A stretch of 64,000 nt of DNA from Isoptericola cucumis (lineage in GTDB: Bacteria > Actinomycetota > Actinomycetes > Actinomycetales > Cellulomonadaceae). The DNA lies in assembly GCF_014635665.1 (NCBI RefSeq), contig NZ_BMDG01000006.1, positions 186,001 to 250,000 of the forward strand. The letters are read 5' to 3'. Below are positions 27,644 to 36,564 of this stretch, in pieces. Each line of letters begins with the position of its first letter. The first letter of the stretch is position 1. The position numbers and the translations under genes were made by a program. The notes under the pieces are model-generated. The model ran no database searches. It saw nothing but the letters and a program-made list of their open reading frames with translations, and was not told where the DNA came from.

Positions 27644-28938
27644 TGACCCGCGAGCCGTTCGACGCCGTCGACGTGATCCGCACCAAGCGCGACCGGCGCG
27701 AGCTCACCGACGACCAGGTGGACTGGGTGGTCGACGCCTACACCCGGGGCGCCGTCGACCAGGAGCAGATGGCGGCGCTCGCGATGGCGATCCTGCTGAA
27801 CGGGATGAGCCGGCCCGAGGTGGCCCGGTGGACCGCGGCCATGATCGCGTCGGGGGAGCGGATGGACTTCTCCGGACTCTCGCGCCCGACCACGGACAAG
27901 CACTCCACCGGCGGGGTGGGCGACAAGATCACCCTGCCGCTGGCGCCCCTGGTGGCGTCGTTCGGGGTGGCGGTCCCGCAGCTGTCCGGCCGCGGACTGG
28001 GTCACACGGGCGGCACGCTCGACAAGCTCGAGTCGATCCCCGGCTGGCGCGCGTCGCTGACGGGTGACGAGCTCATGGCCCAGCTCGAGGACGTCGGTGC
28101 CGTGATCTGCGCCGCCGGCGCCGGCCTCGCGCCGGCGGACAAGAAGCTCTACGCCCTGCGGGACGTGACCGGCACCGTGGAGTCGGTGCCCCTCATCGCG
28201 AGCTCGATCATGAGCAAGAAGATCGCGGAGGGCACGGGCGCGCTCGTGCTGGACGTGAAGGTCGGTTCGGGCGCCTTCATGAAGGACCTCGACACGGCGC
28301 GCGAGCTCGCGCGCACGATGGTCGACCTCGGCACCGACGCCGGCGTGCGCACGGTCGCGCTGCTCACCGACATGGCCACGCCGCTCGGCCGGGCGGCGGG
28401 CAACGCGCTGGAGGTGCGCGAGTCGCTGGACGTGCTGGCGGGCTCGGGTCCCGAGGACGTGGTCGAGCTCACCGTCGCGCTGGCGGTCGAGATGCTCGCC
28501 GGGGCCGGCCGTCCGACGCCCGAGGCCGAGGTGCGGGCCGCGCTGGGCGACGGCCGCGCGATGGACGTGTGGCGGCGCATGATCGCCGCCCAGGGCGGGG
28601 ACCCGGACGCACCGCTGCCCGTGGCCGCCCACCGGCAGGACGTGGTCGCCGACCGTTCCGGGGTGCTGGGGGCGCTGGACGCGTACGCGGTCGGGGTCGC
28701 CGCCTGGCGGCTCGGTGCCGGGCGGTCGCGCCGGGAGGACCCGGTCCAGGCGGGCGCCGGCGTCGAGCTGCACGCCAAGCCGGGGGACGAGGTCACGGCG
28801 GGGCAGCCGCTGCTGACGCTGCACACCGACACCCCCGAGCGGTTCGACCGCGCCCGCGCCGCGCTCGACGGTGCCTGGTCGGTCGGCGACGAGGCCGCCG
28901 CGGGGCGCGGGCCGCTGCTGCTCGACCGGGTCGGCTGA
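27643..28938 (+). CDS. deoA: Thymidine phosphorylase
   Basis: A 431-residue pyrimidine nucleoside phosphorylase that splits thymidine or deoxyuridine with phosphate to base and deoxyribose 1-phosphate. The glycosyltransferase-family signature SGRGLGHTGGTLDKLESIPG and phosphate-site KHSTGGVGDK are visible. Length and order of the N-terminal helical, central and C-terminal domains are normal. The substrates come from the importer and cdd, and the product passes through a mutase to DeoC. One-base overlap with cdd. Confidence 0.95.
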   Translation: MTREPFDAVDVIRTKRDRRELTDDQVDWVVDAYTRGAVDQEQMAALAMAILLNGMSRPEVARWTAAMIASGERMDFSGLSRPTTDKHSTGGVGDKITLPLAPLVASFGVAVPQLSGRGLGHTGGTLDKLESIPGWRASLTGDELMAQLEDVGAVICAAGAGLAPADKKLYALRDVTGTVESVPLIASSIMSKKIAEGTGALVLDVKVGSGAFMKDLDTARELARTMVDLGTDAGVRTVALLTDMATPLGRAAGNALEVRESLDVLAGSGPEDVVELTVALAVEMLAGAGRPTPEAEVRAALGDGRAMDVWRRMIAAQGGDPDAPLPVAAHRQDVVADRSGVLGALDAYAVGVAAWRLGAGRSRREDPVQAGAGVELHAKPGDEVTAGQPLLTLHTDTPERFDRARAALDGAWSVGDEAAAGRGPLLLDRVG

Positions 28939-28972
28939 CCCCGGGCGGGCGGGCGGACGGAGAGGGTCCGCG

Positions 28973-29182
28973 GTGGAGCTCCGGCGGTCGTCCCGGCTCA
29001 CCGACGTCCTCGCCGCCGTCGGGGAGTTCACGGGGGTGCCGTCGTCGCCGCCACCGCGGGGCAGGTTCGCGCGCCCGGTGACGCGTCTCGCGCCGTTCCG
29101 CCCTCAGCGGCCCCCCTGGCGCGCAGAGCGGGGCCGCGTGACCATGGGAGCCCACCGTCGTCGAGCGAAGGAGGCCTCATGA
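28973..29182 (+). CDS. Doubtful small ORF
   Basis: A possible 69-codon frame from GTG at 28973 to TGA at 29182, overlapping the next start by 4 bases (ATGA), the typical coupling spacing here. Third-position GC is very high in the first 30 codons but falls in the second half, and the Arg/Pro-rich sequence matches nothing I recognise. The AAGGAGG site for the next gene lies within it. It may be only intergenic sequence: if so, 28939-29178 holds no gene. Confidence 0.2.
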   Translation: MELRRSSRLTDVLAAVGEFTGVPSSPPPRGRFARPVTRLAPFRPQRPPWRAERGRVTMGAHRRRAKEAS

Positions 29183-29454
29183 GCACCGTCCCGGACGACG
29201 CCTGGCGGGACGCCGGGCTGGAGGACCAGGAGGACACCACGAGCCTGCTCGAGGAGGCCCAGGAGGCCGACGACGCGTCACCGCCGGCGGACCGGCCGGA
29301 GGAGTACAGCCCGGCCGCGGCCCGCCCCGACCTGGAGGGCGCGGCGTCGGAGGCGGACGTCGTCGAGCAGTCGCAGGTGGTCCGCGGCCTCGACGAGCAC
29401 GAGGACGAGGCGGGCGCGGACGACCAGGGCGAGGTCGACGACGCGGAGGGCTGA
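29179..29454 (+). CDS. Small acidic conserved protein
   Basis: A 91-residue, strongly acidic protein without Cys or His patterns, signal or membrane segment. The central EADVVEQSQVV resembles a motif found in many short acidic actinobacterial proteins of unknown function (forms such as EADxxEQxxxV). AAGGAGG lies 4 bases before the ATG, one of the strongest ribosome sites in the window, so it is likely to be well expressed. It lies between deoA and add but nothing links it to nucleoside metabolism. Likely disordered. Function unknown. Confidence 0.7.
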   Translation: MSTVPDDAWRDAGLEDQEDTTSLLEEAQEADDASPPADRPEEYSPAAARPDLEGAASEADVVEQSQVVRGLDEHEDEAGADDQGEVDDAEG

Positions 29455-29474
29455 CGGCCGGTAGGTTGGCCCCC

Positions 29475-30590
29475 ATGACGCACGCCCTCGTCGACCTCAT
29501 CCCCGACCTGCCCAAGGTCCTGCTGCACGACCATCTCGACGGAGGCCTGCGACCGCAGACCGTGCTCGAGCTCGCCGACGAGGTGGGCCACGAGGTGCCG
29601 GCCGGGGACGCCGACGCGCTCGGCGCCTGGTTCGTCGAGGCGGCCGACTCGGGCTCCCTGGTGCGCTACCTCGAGACCTTCGACCACACCATCGCCGTCA
29701 TGCAGACGCCGGAGGCGCTGGCGCGGGTCGCGCGCGAGGCCGTCCTCGACCTCGCCGCCGACGGCGTCGTCTACGCCGAGCAGCGCTGGGCGCCCGAGCA
29801 GCACGTGCAGCGCGGGCTCGCCCTGGAGGCCACCGTCGAGGCCGTGCAGGCGGGCATCGACGAGGGCATCCGCGAGGCGGCGGCCCGCGGGCAGACCATC
29901 CGCGTGGGGCAGCTCGTCACCGCGATGCGGCACACCGACCGCTGGCAGGAGATCGCCGAGCTCGCCGTCGCCTACCGCGACCGCGGGGTGGTCGGCTTCG
30001 ACATCGCCGGTCCGGAGGACGGGTTCCCGCCGTCGCGGCACGCCGGCATCTGGCGCTTCCTCGCCGAGCAGAACTTCCCGGTGACCGTGCACGCGGGCGA
30101 GGCCGCCGGCCTCGACTCCATCGCCCAGGCCGTGCACCTCGGCCAGGCGGACCGCCTCGGGCACGGCGTGCGCATCGTCGAGGACATCACGTTCCACGAG
30201 TCCTTCGACGACGACGGCGAGCGCCTGGCGGAGCTGGGGCCCCTCGCGCACTGGGTCCGCGACCACCAGATCACCCTCGAGGTCTGCCCGGTGTCGAACC
30301 TGCAGACGGCGGCGACGACGGCCACGACGGTCGCCGACCACCCGATCACACGGCTCAAGGAGCTCGACTTCGCGGTCGCGCTGAGCACGGACAACCGGCT
30401 CATGTCGCGCACGTCGATGTCGCACGAGATGACGCGCCTCGTGACGGAGGCGGGCTGGACGATCGACGACCTCGCCGACGTGACGATGACGGCCGCCTGG
30501 AGCGCGTTCGTCCACCACGACGAGCGTCGCGAGCTCGTCGACGAGCTGATCCTGCCCGGCTACCAGAAGGTCGAGGGGGCCCTGCGATGA
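29475..30590 (+). CDS. add: Adenosine deaminase
   Basis: A 371-residue zinc-dependent adenosine deaminase converting adenosine and deoxyadenosine to inosine and deoxyinosine. Metal and catalytic motifs are [10 protein letters not shown] near the N-terminus (His-x-His), [10 protein letters not shown] near residue 200 with the catalytic Glu, GHGVRI near 232 and STDNRLMS near 305. The ATG at 29475 is 7 bases after TAGGTT (29462-29467), so the first gene of this group can be leaderless; an ATG at 29466 overlaps that hexamer. It overlaps deoC by 4 bases (ATGA). Confidence 0.94.
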   Translation: MTHALVDLIPDLPKVLLHDHLDGGLRPQTVLELADEVGHEVPAGDADALGAWFVEAADSGSLVRYLETFDHTIAVMQTPEALARVAREAVLDLAADGVVYAEQRWAPEQHVQRGLALEATVEAVQAGIDEGIREAAARGQTIRVGQLVTAMRHTDRWQEIAELAVAYRDRGVVGFDIAGPEDGFPPSRHAGIWRFLAEQNFPVTVHAGEAAGLDSIAQAVHLGQADRLGHGVRIVEDITFHESFDDDGERLAELGPLAHWVRDHQITLEVCPVSNLQTAATTATTVADHPITRLKELDFAVALSTDNRLMSRTSMSHEMTRLVTEAGWTIDDLADVTMTAAWSAFVHHDERRELVDELILPGYQKVEGALR

Positions 30591-31315
30591 CCGAGCCCAC
30601 GCCCGGCACACCGACCGACGCCGCCGCGCTGGCCCGGTACGTCGACCACACGCTCCTGAAGCCGGAGGCCACCGAGGCCGACGTCACGGCGCTGGTCGAG
30701 GAGGGGGCGCGGCTCGGGGTCTTCTCCGTGTGCGTCTCGCCGACGTTCGTCGCGCACGCCGTCGAGGTGGCCGCCGGGCGCCTCGCGGTCGCGACGGTGT
30801 GCGGCTTCCCGTCCGGCAAGCACGTCAGCGAGGTCAAGGCCGCCGAGGCGGCCCGCTCGGTCGCGGACGGCGCCGACGAGGTGGACATGGTCGTCGACGT
30901 CGGTGCGGCGAAGGCCGGCGACGTCGAGGCCGTGCGTCGCGACATCGCGGCCGTCCGCGCGGCCGTGCCCGCCGGCAAGGTCCTCAAGGTCATCATCGAG
31001 TCCGCGGCCCTGACCGACGACGAGATCGTCGCCGTGTGCCAGGAGGCGCAGGCCGCCGGCGCCGACTTCGTCAAGACGTCGACCGGCTTCCACCCCGCCG
31101 GCGGCGCGTCCGCCCATGCCGTGGCGCTGATGGCGCGCACCGTCGGCCCGGCACTGGGCGTCAAGGCGTCCGGCGGCGTGCGCACGCTGCCCGACGCGCT
31201 CGCGATGATCGCCGCCGGCGCGACCCGGCTGGGGCTGTCGGGCACCGGCGCCGTGCTCGCGGGCTTCGACGACGCGACGTCCGCCGGGGGCGCGCCCTCG
31301 GACGGCGGCTACTGA
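30587..31315 (+). CDS. deoC: Deoxyribose-phosphate aldolase
   Basis: A 242-residue class I aldolase cleaving 2-deoxyribose 5-phosphate to acetaldehyde and glyceraldehyde 3-phosphate. The Schiff-base lysine lies in DFVKTSTGF near residue 164, and [12 protein letters not shown] and LKVIIESA are typical. It ends the deoxynucleoside catabolic route whose earlier steps (cdd, deoA, add) lie just upstream and whose mutase is probably the minus-strand phosphosugar mutase. Coupled to add by an ATGA overlap. Confidence 0.95.
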   Translation: MTEPTPGTPTDAAALARYVDHTLLKPEATEADVTALVEEGARLGVFSVCVSPTFVAHAVEVAAGRLAVATVCGFPSGKHVSEVKAAEAARSVADGADEVDMVVDVGAAKAGDVEAVRRDIAAVRAAVPAGKVLKVIIESAALTDDEIVAVCQEAQAAGADFVKTSTGFHPAGGASAHAVALMARTVGPALGVKASGGVRTLPDALAMIAAGATRLGLSGTGAVLAGFDDATSAGGAPSDGGY

Positions 31316-31325
31316 CCGCCCGGCG

Positions 31326-31988
31326 ATGACCGGGAAGCACGGGGACGCGCCGGTCGTCGAGATCGACGGCGCGTCACGCACCCACGGGACCGTCGAGGTG
31401 CTGGCGCCGACCTCGCTGACGGTCGTGGCGGGCCAGGCGGTCGCCGTGGTGGGGCCGAACGGCAGCGGCAAGTCGACCCTGCTGCGGCTGGTGGCAGGCA
31501 AGGACGCGCCGACCGCGGGCAGCGTCCGCGTGCTGGGCCTGCCGGCGACCGAGGCGCGACGCCGGCGCCGCGAGGAGGTCGCGCTGCTGCTCGGGGGCCT
31601 GTCGGCGTACCCGGACCTCACGGTCGCCGAGCACCTGCGCCTCGTGTCCTCCGCGTGGGCGGGCCGGCACCCGGGGCCGGGGGTCGACGAGGCGCTGGCC
31701 GAGGCAGAGCTCGAGCGGGTGCGCGACCAGCTGCCCGGCGAGCTGTCCTCGGGGGAGTCGCAGCTGTTCGCCCTCGCCACCACCCTGTACCGGCCGGCGC
31801 GGCTGGTGGTGCTGGACGAGCCCGAGCAGCGCCTGGACGCCCGGTGGCGGGCGGTGGCGCGTCGGCTGGTCGGCCGGGCGGCGGACGCGGGCCGGGCTCT
31901 CGTCGTCGCGACGCACGACCCCGACCTGCGCGCCGACCTGGCGGCGCGTGGCGGCGAGGTGGCGCTGGCCGCCCCCGGGCCGCGATGA
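31326..31988 (+). CDS. ABC transporter ATPase of unknown substrate
   Basis: A 220-residue single ABC ATPase with Walker A GPNGSGKST near residue 44, a variant signature LSSGESQL and Walker B LVVLDEP. The Q-loop region is divergent and the helical domain short. It begins 10 bases after deoC and overlaps the next gene, a multi-spanning membrane protein, by 4 bases, so the two probably form one transporter or transporter-like complex. No binding protein is nearby, which suggests export rather than import. Substrate unknown. Confidence 0.8.
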   Translation: MTGKHGDAPVVEIDGASRTHGTVEVLAPTSLTVVAGQAVAVVGPNGSGKSTLLRLVAGKDAPTAGSVRVLGLPATEARRRRREEVALLLGGLSAYPDLTVAEHLRLVSSAWAGRHPGPGVDEALAEAELERVRDQLPGELSSGESQLFALATTLYRPARLVVLDEPEQRLDARWRAVARRLVGRAADAGRALVVATHDPDLRADLAARGGEVALAAPGPR

Positions 31989-33730
31989 CGGACCCGGAAC
32001 GGGAGCCGGTGCCCGCCCCGGAGCGTGCGTCGGACGACGATGCCGCGCGGGCCGCCCACCTCGACGACGGGCGGCGGGTCGCGTACGGCCGGTGGCGCCG
32101 GTGGGTGCGCTCGCTGCGGCGACGCAGCATGCTGGTCCGAGTGGCCGAGGGCGGAGGCGACCCGAGCGACCGGGTCTACCTGGCGTACGGCGTGGTGCTC
32201 CTGGCGCTGGTCTATGGCCCGATCCTCTGGTCGGCCCTCGCGCAGGCCGGGACGGGACTGCGCACCGCGGCGGTCGTCGGCGCGGCGAACGGCGCCGGCG
32301 CGTGGGACACGCCCGACGTCGCGCGGCTCGTCGCCGGCGGACTGCTCGCGCTCGGCGTCGCGGCGGCCGCGGCGCTCGCCGCGGCCCGGGCCGGCGGCCC
32401 GCTGTCGGTGAGCCCCGCCGAGGCGACGTTCGTCCTCGGCGGGCAGTTCCGCCCCCGGGTGGTGCTGCGGCGCCGGGGCGCGGCGCTGGTGGCTGGGGCG
32501 GCGGTCGTCGCGGCGTTCGGCGCGACGGCGCTCGCGCACGGCGCCGGGGACGGCGCCGGCCCCGTGGCGTGGTGGGGGGTGTGCGCGGCGCTGCTGGCGC
32601 AGGTCCCGCTCGCGGTGGGCGTGGGCGCGCAGGCGCCGAGGTGGCGGCGCGCGTCCACGTCGGTGACGGCGGTGCTGCTCGTCGTCGGGGGCGTGGCGGC
32701 GACGGCCGCGCTGCTCGACCCGGCTCGGGGACGGACGACGATCGGCGTCGCCTGCCTGGCCCCGGACGGGGGAGAGGCACCGTGCCCCGTGGACGTCGGG
32801 CTGGTCGCGGGGCAGCCCGGGGCGGGTCTGGTCGTCGGGGCGGCCCTGGTCGGGCTGGCCGCCGTGGGCCTGGTTCTGCAGGCGCTGCCGGATGAGGTCG
32901 ACGTCGACGCGGCGGCGAGCGGCCACCGCAGCACCGTCGCGGCCGGGCGCGGCCTGGTCGGCGGCGAGTCGGGTGCCGTCGCGGACGTGCTCGGACCCGT
33001 GACGTACGGCGGGCGCCGCGCCCGGCTTCCCGGCGCCCTCCTGCGCCGGGCCCCCGTGGTGGCGCGCGACCTCCTGGGCCTGCGGCGGCGCCCGGTGGCG
33101 CTCGCCGGTTCTCTCGCGGTCGGCGGCGTCGGTGGCCTCCTCGTCCTGCTCGGCGCGGGTGCGGCGGGTGAGGGCGCCGCAGCGGGGGGTGCCTCCCCGG
33201 TCGCGGTCGTCGTGGGCGCCGCCCTCCTGTACGCGGCGAGCGCGACGTGGTGCGGCGGCCTGCGCGCCCTGGCGGCGCAGACCGAGCCGGGAGCGCTGCT
33301 TCCCGGCGGCCCGGGGCGTCAGGTCGCCGCGCACGCGGTGGTGCCCGTCCTGGTGGGGATCCTGGCTGCGGCCCTGGGCGGGGGCGTCACCGCGGCGTGG
33401 GCCGCCGCGGCCGGCGCGTCCGTCTCGGCGGCCGGGCCGGCCGTCCTGCTACTCGTGCTCGTCATCGTCCTGGTGCTCGCGGCCCGGGTGTGGGTGGCGG
33501 GCGCGACGACCGCGCCCCCGGGCGTCTTCACCCCGATGGTGACGCCGGCCGGCGACGCCTCCATGCTCGTGCTGGGCGCCTGGTACCTGCGCGGCTGGCT
33601 GGTCGTGATCGGGACGGCCTGGCTGCTGCACCGCGCGACGCCCGGCGGCGAGGTCGTCGCGGCGGTGGGGGTGGCGGCGCTCGCGGCATGGCTCGTGACG
33701 TCGGGGGTCCGCCGCCTCGCCGGCTCGTGA
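31985..33730 (+). CDS. DUF6297-like polytopic membrane protein
   Basis: A 581-residue protein with about ten or more hydrophobic stretches and a soluble N-terminus of about 60 residues. It resembles the actinobacterial DUF6297 membrane proteins found beside a lone ABC ATPase, so it is most likely the permease half of an uncharacterised ABC system. An arginine-rich loop occurs near residues 340-365 (PVTYGGRRARLPGALLRRAP). Composition is very Ala/Val/Gly-rich. Start ATG overlaps the ATPase stop (ATGA). Confidence 0.7.
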   Translation: MTDPEREPVPAPERASDDDAARAAHLDDGRRVAYGRWRRWVRSLRRRSMLVRVAEGGGDPSDRVYLAYGVVLLALVYGPILWSALAQAGTGLRTAAVVGAANGAGAWDTPDVARLVAGGLLALGVAAAAALAAARAGGPLSVSPAEATFVLGGQFRPRVVLRRRGAALVAGAAVVAAFGATALAHGAGDGAGPVAWWGVCAALLAQVPLAVGVGAQAPRWRRASTSVTAVLLVVGGVAATAALLDPARGRTTIGVACLAPDGGEAPCPVDVGLVAGQPGAGLVVGAALVGLAAVGLVLQALPDEVDVDAAASGHRSTVAAGRGLVGGESGAVADVLGPVTYGGRRARLPGALLRRAPVVARDLLGLRRRPVALAGSLAVGGVGGLLVLLGAGAAGEGAAAGGASPVAVVVGAALLYAASATWCGGLRALAAQTEPGALLPGGPGRQVAAHAVVPVLVGILAAALGGGVTAAWAAAAGASVSAAGPAVLLLVLVIVLVLAARVWVAGATTAPPGVFTPMVTPAGDASMLVLGAWYLRGWLVVIGTAWLLHRATPGGEVVAAVGVAALAAWLVTSGVRRLAGS

Positions 33731-33764
33731 CCGGGCACCGGCGACCCGGGCACCGGTGACCCGG
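33731..33764 (+). repeat. Two 15-bp tandem repeats plus partial copy
   Basis: CCGGGCACCGGCGAC (33731-33745) is followed by CCGGGCACCGGTGAC (33746-33760), one base different, and a fragment CCGG (33761-33764). The array starts right after the DUF6297 stop. An inverted repeat GGTGAC/GTCACC lies just beyond (33774-33779 and 33784-33789). Confidence 0.7.
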
Positions 33765-33805
33765 CACGTCGCGGGTGACCTTTGTCACCGGGGCGACGGC
33801 CGGGG

Positions 33806-33824
33806 AGAGGTTAGGCTCGCCTCA
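33806..33824 (+). promoter_or_regulatory. DtxR/IdeR-type iron box over the -10
   Basis: The core AGGTTAGGCTCGCCT (33808-33822) matches the iron-box core AGGTTAGGCTAACCT at 13 of 15 positions, and the 19-base site matches at 14 of 19. It contains the -10 TAGGCT (33812-33817), so iron-loaded DtxR/IdeR would block transcription. Its target is a siderophore-interacting protein, which fits iron repression. Confidence 0.65.
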
Positions 33825-33826
33825 CC

Positions 33827-34642
33827 ATGACTGAGACGACCACGCCCGCAGCACCGGCCGGCGCCCCGGCCCGCAAGCGCGTGCCCCGGCACGCGACCGT
33901 CACGGCCGTGCGGTGGCTGACCCCGCACATGGTCCGCCTCACGCTCGCAGGGCCCGAGCTCGCCGCGGGCGCGGCCCCGCCGGTCGAGCACACCGACGCC
34001 TACGTGAAGCTCGTGCTGGGCGAGCTCGAGGACGGCCGCCCGCTGCTGCGCACCTACACGGTGCGCGCCGTGCGCGACGGTGAGTGGGACATCGACTTCG
34101 TGGTCCACGGGGACGAGGGCGTCGCCGGGCCGTGGGCGGCACGGGCGCAGCCGGGCGAGCCGGTGGCCTTCCTGGGGCCCGGTGGCCTGTACGCGCCGGA
34201 CCCGCAGGCGCCCTGGCACCTGCTCGTGGGCGACGACGCGGCGCTGCCGGCCATCGCGGCGGCGCTCGAGTCGCTGCCGGCGGGGGCCGTGGCGCACGCG
34301 TTCGTCGAGGTCCCCGGGCCGGACGACGAGCACATGATCGACTCGCGCGCCCACGTGCGCCTCACCTGGGTCCACCGCGGCAGCGACGACCTCGCCGACG
34401 TGGTCCGGCGCGCCCACGCGGCGGGCGAGCTCCCCGCGGGCACCCCGCACGCCTTCCTGCACGGCGAGGCCGGCTGCGTGCGCGACCTGCGTCGGTGGGC
34501 GCGCTCGGAGCTCGGCGTGCCGCGCGAGCTGCTGTCGGCGTCCGGGTACTGGCGCCGCGGCACCGACGACGAGGGCTGGCGCGCGCAGAAGCGTGACTGG
34601 AACGCGGCCGTCGAGCAGGACGACGCCGCCCTCGGCGGCTGA
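33827..34642 (+). CDS. Siderophore-interacting FAD protein (ferric reductase)
   Basis: A 271-residue flavoprotein of the SIP/ViuB family, with an N-terminal FAD-binding domain (HMVRLTLAGPEL, then RTYTVRAVR, the flavin-contact motif) and a C-terminal SIP domain ending in a SASGYWRRGTDDEGWR motif. It would reduce ferric siderophores in the cytoplasm to release iron. The gene stands alone after an iron box and leaderless-like -10, and no siderophore transporter is encoded nearby. Length is normal for the family. Confidence 0.9.
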   Translation: MTETTTPAAPAGAPARKRVPRHATVTAVRWLTPHMVRLTLAGPELAAGAAPPVEHTDAYVKLVLGELEDGRPLLRTYTVRAVRDGEWDIDFVVHGDEGVAGPWAARAQPGEPVAFLGPGGLYAPDPQAPWHLLVGDDAALPAIAAALESLPAGAVAHAFVEVPGPDDEHMIDSRAHVRLTWVHRGSDDLADVVRRAHAAGELPAGTPHAFLHGEAGCVRDLRRWARSELGVPRELLSASGYWRRGTDDEGWRAQKRDWNAAVEQDDAALGG

Positions 34643-34682
34643 CCCGGGCGGGTCCGAGCCGACCGGGGCTGAGCCGACCGGG

Positions 34683-36536
34683 TCAGCCGAGCCCCAGCGC
34701 GGCGCGCATGTCGGCCTTCACCCGGTCGAGCTTGGCCTGCGCCGCGACGCGCAGGCGCCCGACGTCGTACGACGAGGCGTCCGGGGCGACCGGCTCCACC
34801 ACCTCCAGGTAGCACTTGACCTTGGGCTCGGTGCCGCTGGGCCGCACGACGACGCGCGTGTCGTCGGCCCCCAGCAGCACGACGCCGTCGGTGGGCGGGA
34901 GCCCGTCCACGCCGGTGGTCAGGTCGAGGACCTGCGCCACCCCGGCCCCGGCCAGCATCCGCGGCGGGGCCGACCGCAGCCGGTCCATGGTGTCGCCGAT
35001 GCGCTCGAGGTCGTCGAAGCGTGCCGAGAGCTGGTCGGTGAGGAACAGCCCGTTCTCGCGGGCGACGTCGTCGAGCGCGTCGATCAGGGTGCGCCCGTCG
35101 GCCTTGAGCCGGTCGGCGAGCTGCGCGACCAGGACGGCGGCGCTGATGCCGTCCTTGTCCCGCACGTTTGCGGGGTCGACGCAGTAGCCGAGCGCCTCCT
35201 CGTAGCCGAAGACGAGCCCCGGCGTGCGGCTGATCCACTTGAAGCCCGTGAGGGTGGTGGCGTGCGCGGCACCGTGGTGCGCGGCGATCGACGACAGCAC
35301 CCGCGACGACACGACCGACGACGCGAGCACGGGCCGCCCGCCGGGGCCCGGCCGGACGGGCCCGGCACCGCCCACGCCCCGGGTGACGATCTCCCGGCCG
35401 AGCAACGCGCCCACCTCGTCGCCGTGCAGCATGCGCCACCCCTGCGAGCGGGCGGTCTCGGCCCCCTGGTAGGTGCCGGCCGCCGGGTCGACGACGGCCA
35501 CGGCGCACCGGTCGGCGTCCGGGTCGTTCGCGATGACGACGTCGGCGCCGACGTCGGAGGCGAGGCCGAGCGCCATGTCGATCGCGCCCGTCTCCTCGGG
35601 GTTGGGGAAGCGGACGGTGGGGAAGTCGGGGTCGGGGTCGGCCTGCTCCTCGACGGGCACGACGTGCGTGAACCCGGCGTCCGCGAGCGCGCGCGCCAGC
35701 ACCCGCCCGCCGACGCCGTGCAGGGAGGTGGTGACGACCTTCAGCGTCCGGGGCTTCCCGTCGGACAGGGCGCGCACGGAGGCCAGGTAGGACAGCACGA
35801 CGTCGCGGTCGAGCACGGTCCACCCGGAGTCGGCGCGCGGCACGTCGGACGCCGGGCCCGCGGCGGCGATGCGCTCGGCGATTCCAGCGTCGTGCGGCGG
35901 CACGATCTGCGCGCCCTGCCCGGCGTCGGTGACGACCCGCCCGCCCAGGTAGACCTTGTAGCCGTTGTCGGCGGCGGGGTTGTGGCTCGCCGTCACCATG
36001 ACGCCGGCGTCGGCGTCCAGGTGCCGCACCGCGAACGCGAGCACGGGCGTCGGCAGCGGTGAGGGCAGCAGCAGGACGTCGGCCCCGGCCGCGGTGAGGA
36101 CGGCGGCGGTGTCCGTGGCGAAGGTCGCCGAGCGGTACCGCGCGTCGTAGCCGACGACGACCCGGGGAGCCGCCTCGCGGGTGGCGGCCCGGCCCAGCGT
36201 GGCGGCGAGGTAGGCGCCGAGCCCGGCGGCCGCCGTCGTCACGACCGCGCGGTTCATCCGGTTCGGGCCGGCGGCCATCGCACCCCGCAGGCCGGCGGTG
36301 CCGAACTGCAGCGTCCCGGCGAACCGGTCACGCAGCTCGGCGACGGCGCGGGCGGCCGTGCTGCGCCGGTGGGAGGCCGTGTCCTGGACGAGCTCCGCGA
36401 GCTCGGCCCGGTCCGCCTCGTCGACGTCGTGGCGGATCCAGTCCTCCACCTGGTCGAGCAGGAGCTCCAGGGGGACGGTCGGCCCGTTCGGGCCCGCGGT
36501 GGGTTCGAAGGCCGGGTCGTCGGTGTCCAGGCTCAT
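34683..36536 (-). CDS. Phosphosugar mutase, candidate phosphopentomutase (PmmB/PGM2)
   Basis: A 617-residue alpha-D-phosphohexomutase-superfamily enzyme. The catalytic serine lies in TASHNPAADNG near residue 184, the metal loop in NDPDADR, the sugar-binding GYEEALGY near 400 and the phosphate-site RPSGTEPK near the C-terminus. Length and layout suit the PGM2/PmmB branch, which in other organisms includes phosphopentomutases. It lies 28 bases downstream of pnp on the same strand and close to deoA, add and deoC, and no deoB is present, so ribose/deoxyribose 1-phosphate to 5-phosphate conversion is a good inference. Phosphomanno- or glucomutase activity is the alternative. Confidence 0.85.
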   Translation of the reverse strand: MSLDTDDPAFEPTAGPNGPTVPLELLLDQVEDWIRHDVDEADRAELAELVQDTASHRRSTAARAVAELRDRFAGTLQFGTAGLRGAMAAGPNRMNRAVVTTAAAGLGAYLAATLGRAATREAAPRVVVGYDARYRSATFATDTAAVLTAAGADVLLLPSPLPTPVLAFAVRHLDADAGVMVTASHNPAADNGYKVYLGGRVVTDAGQGAQIVPPHDAGIAERIAAAGPASDVPRADSGWTVLDRDVVLSYLASVRALSDGKPRTLKVVTTSLHGVGGRVLARALADAGFTHVVPVEEQADPDPDFPTVRFPNPEETGAIDMALGLASDVGADVVIANDPDADRCAVAVVDPAAGTYQGAETARSQGWRMLHGDEVGALLGREIVTRGVGGAGPVRPGPGGRPVLASSVVSSRVLSSIAAHHGAAHATTLTGFKWISRTPGLVFGYEEALGYCVDPANVRDKDGISAAVLVAQLADRLKADGRTLIDALDDVARENGLFLTDQLSARFDDLERIGDTMDRLRSAPPRMLAGAGVAQVLDLTTGVDGLPPTDGVVLLGADDTRVVVRPSGTEPKVKCYLEVVEPVAPDASSYDVGRLRVAAQAKLDRVKADMRAALGLG

Positions 36537-36564
36537 GGCAGGCGCTCCTTCGGGCCGGGCGGCG

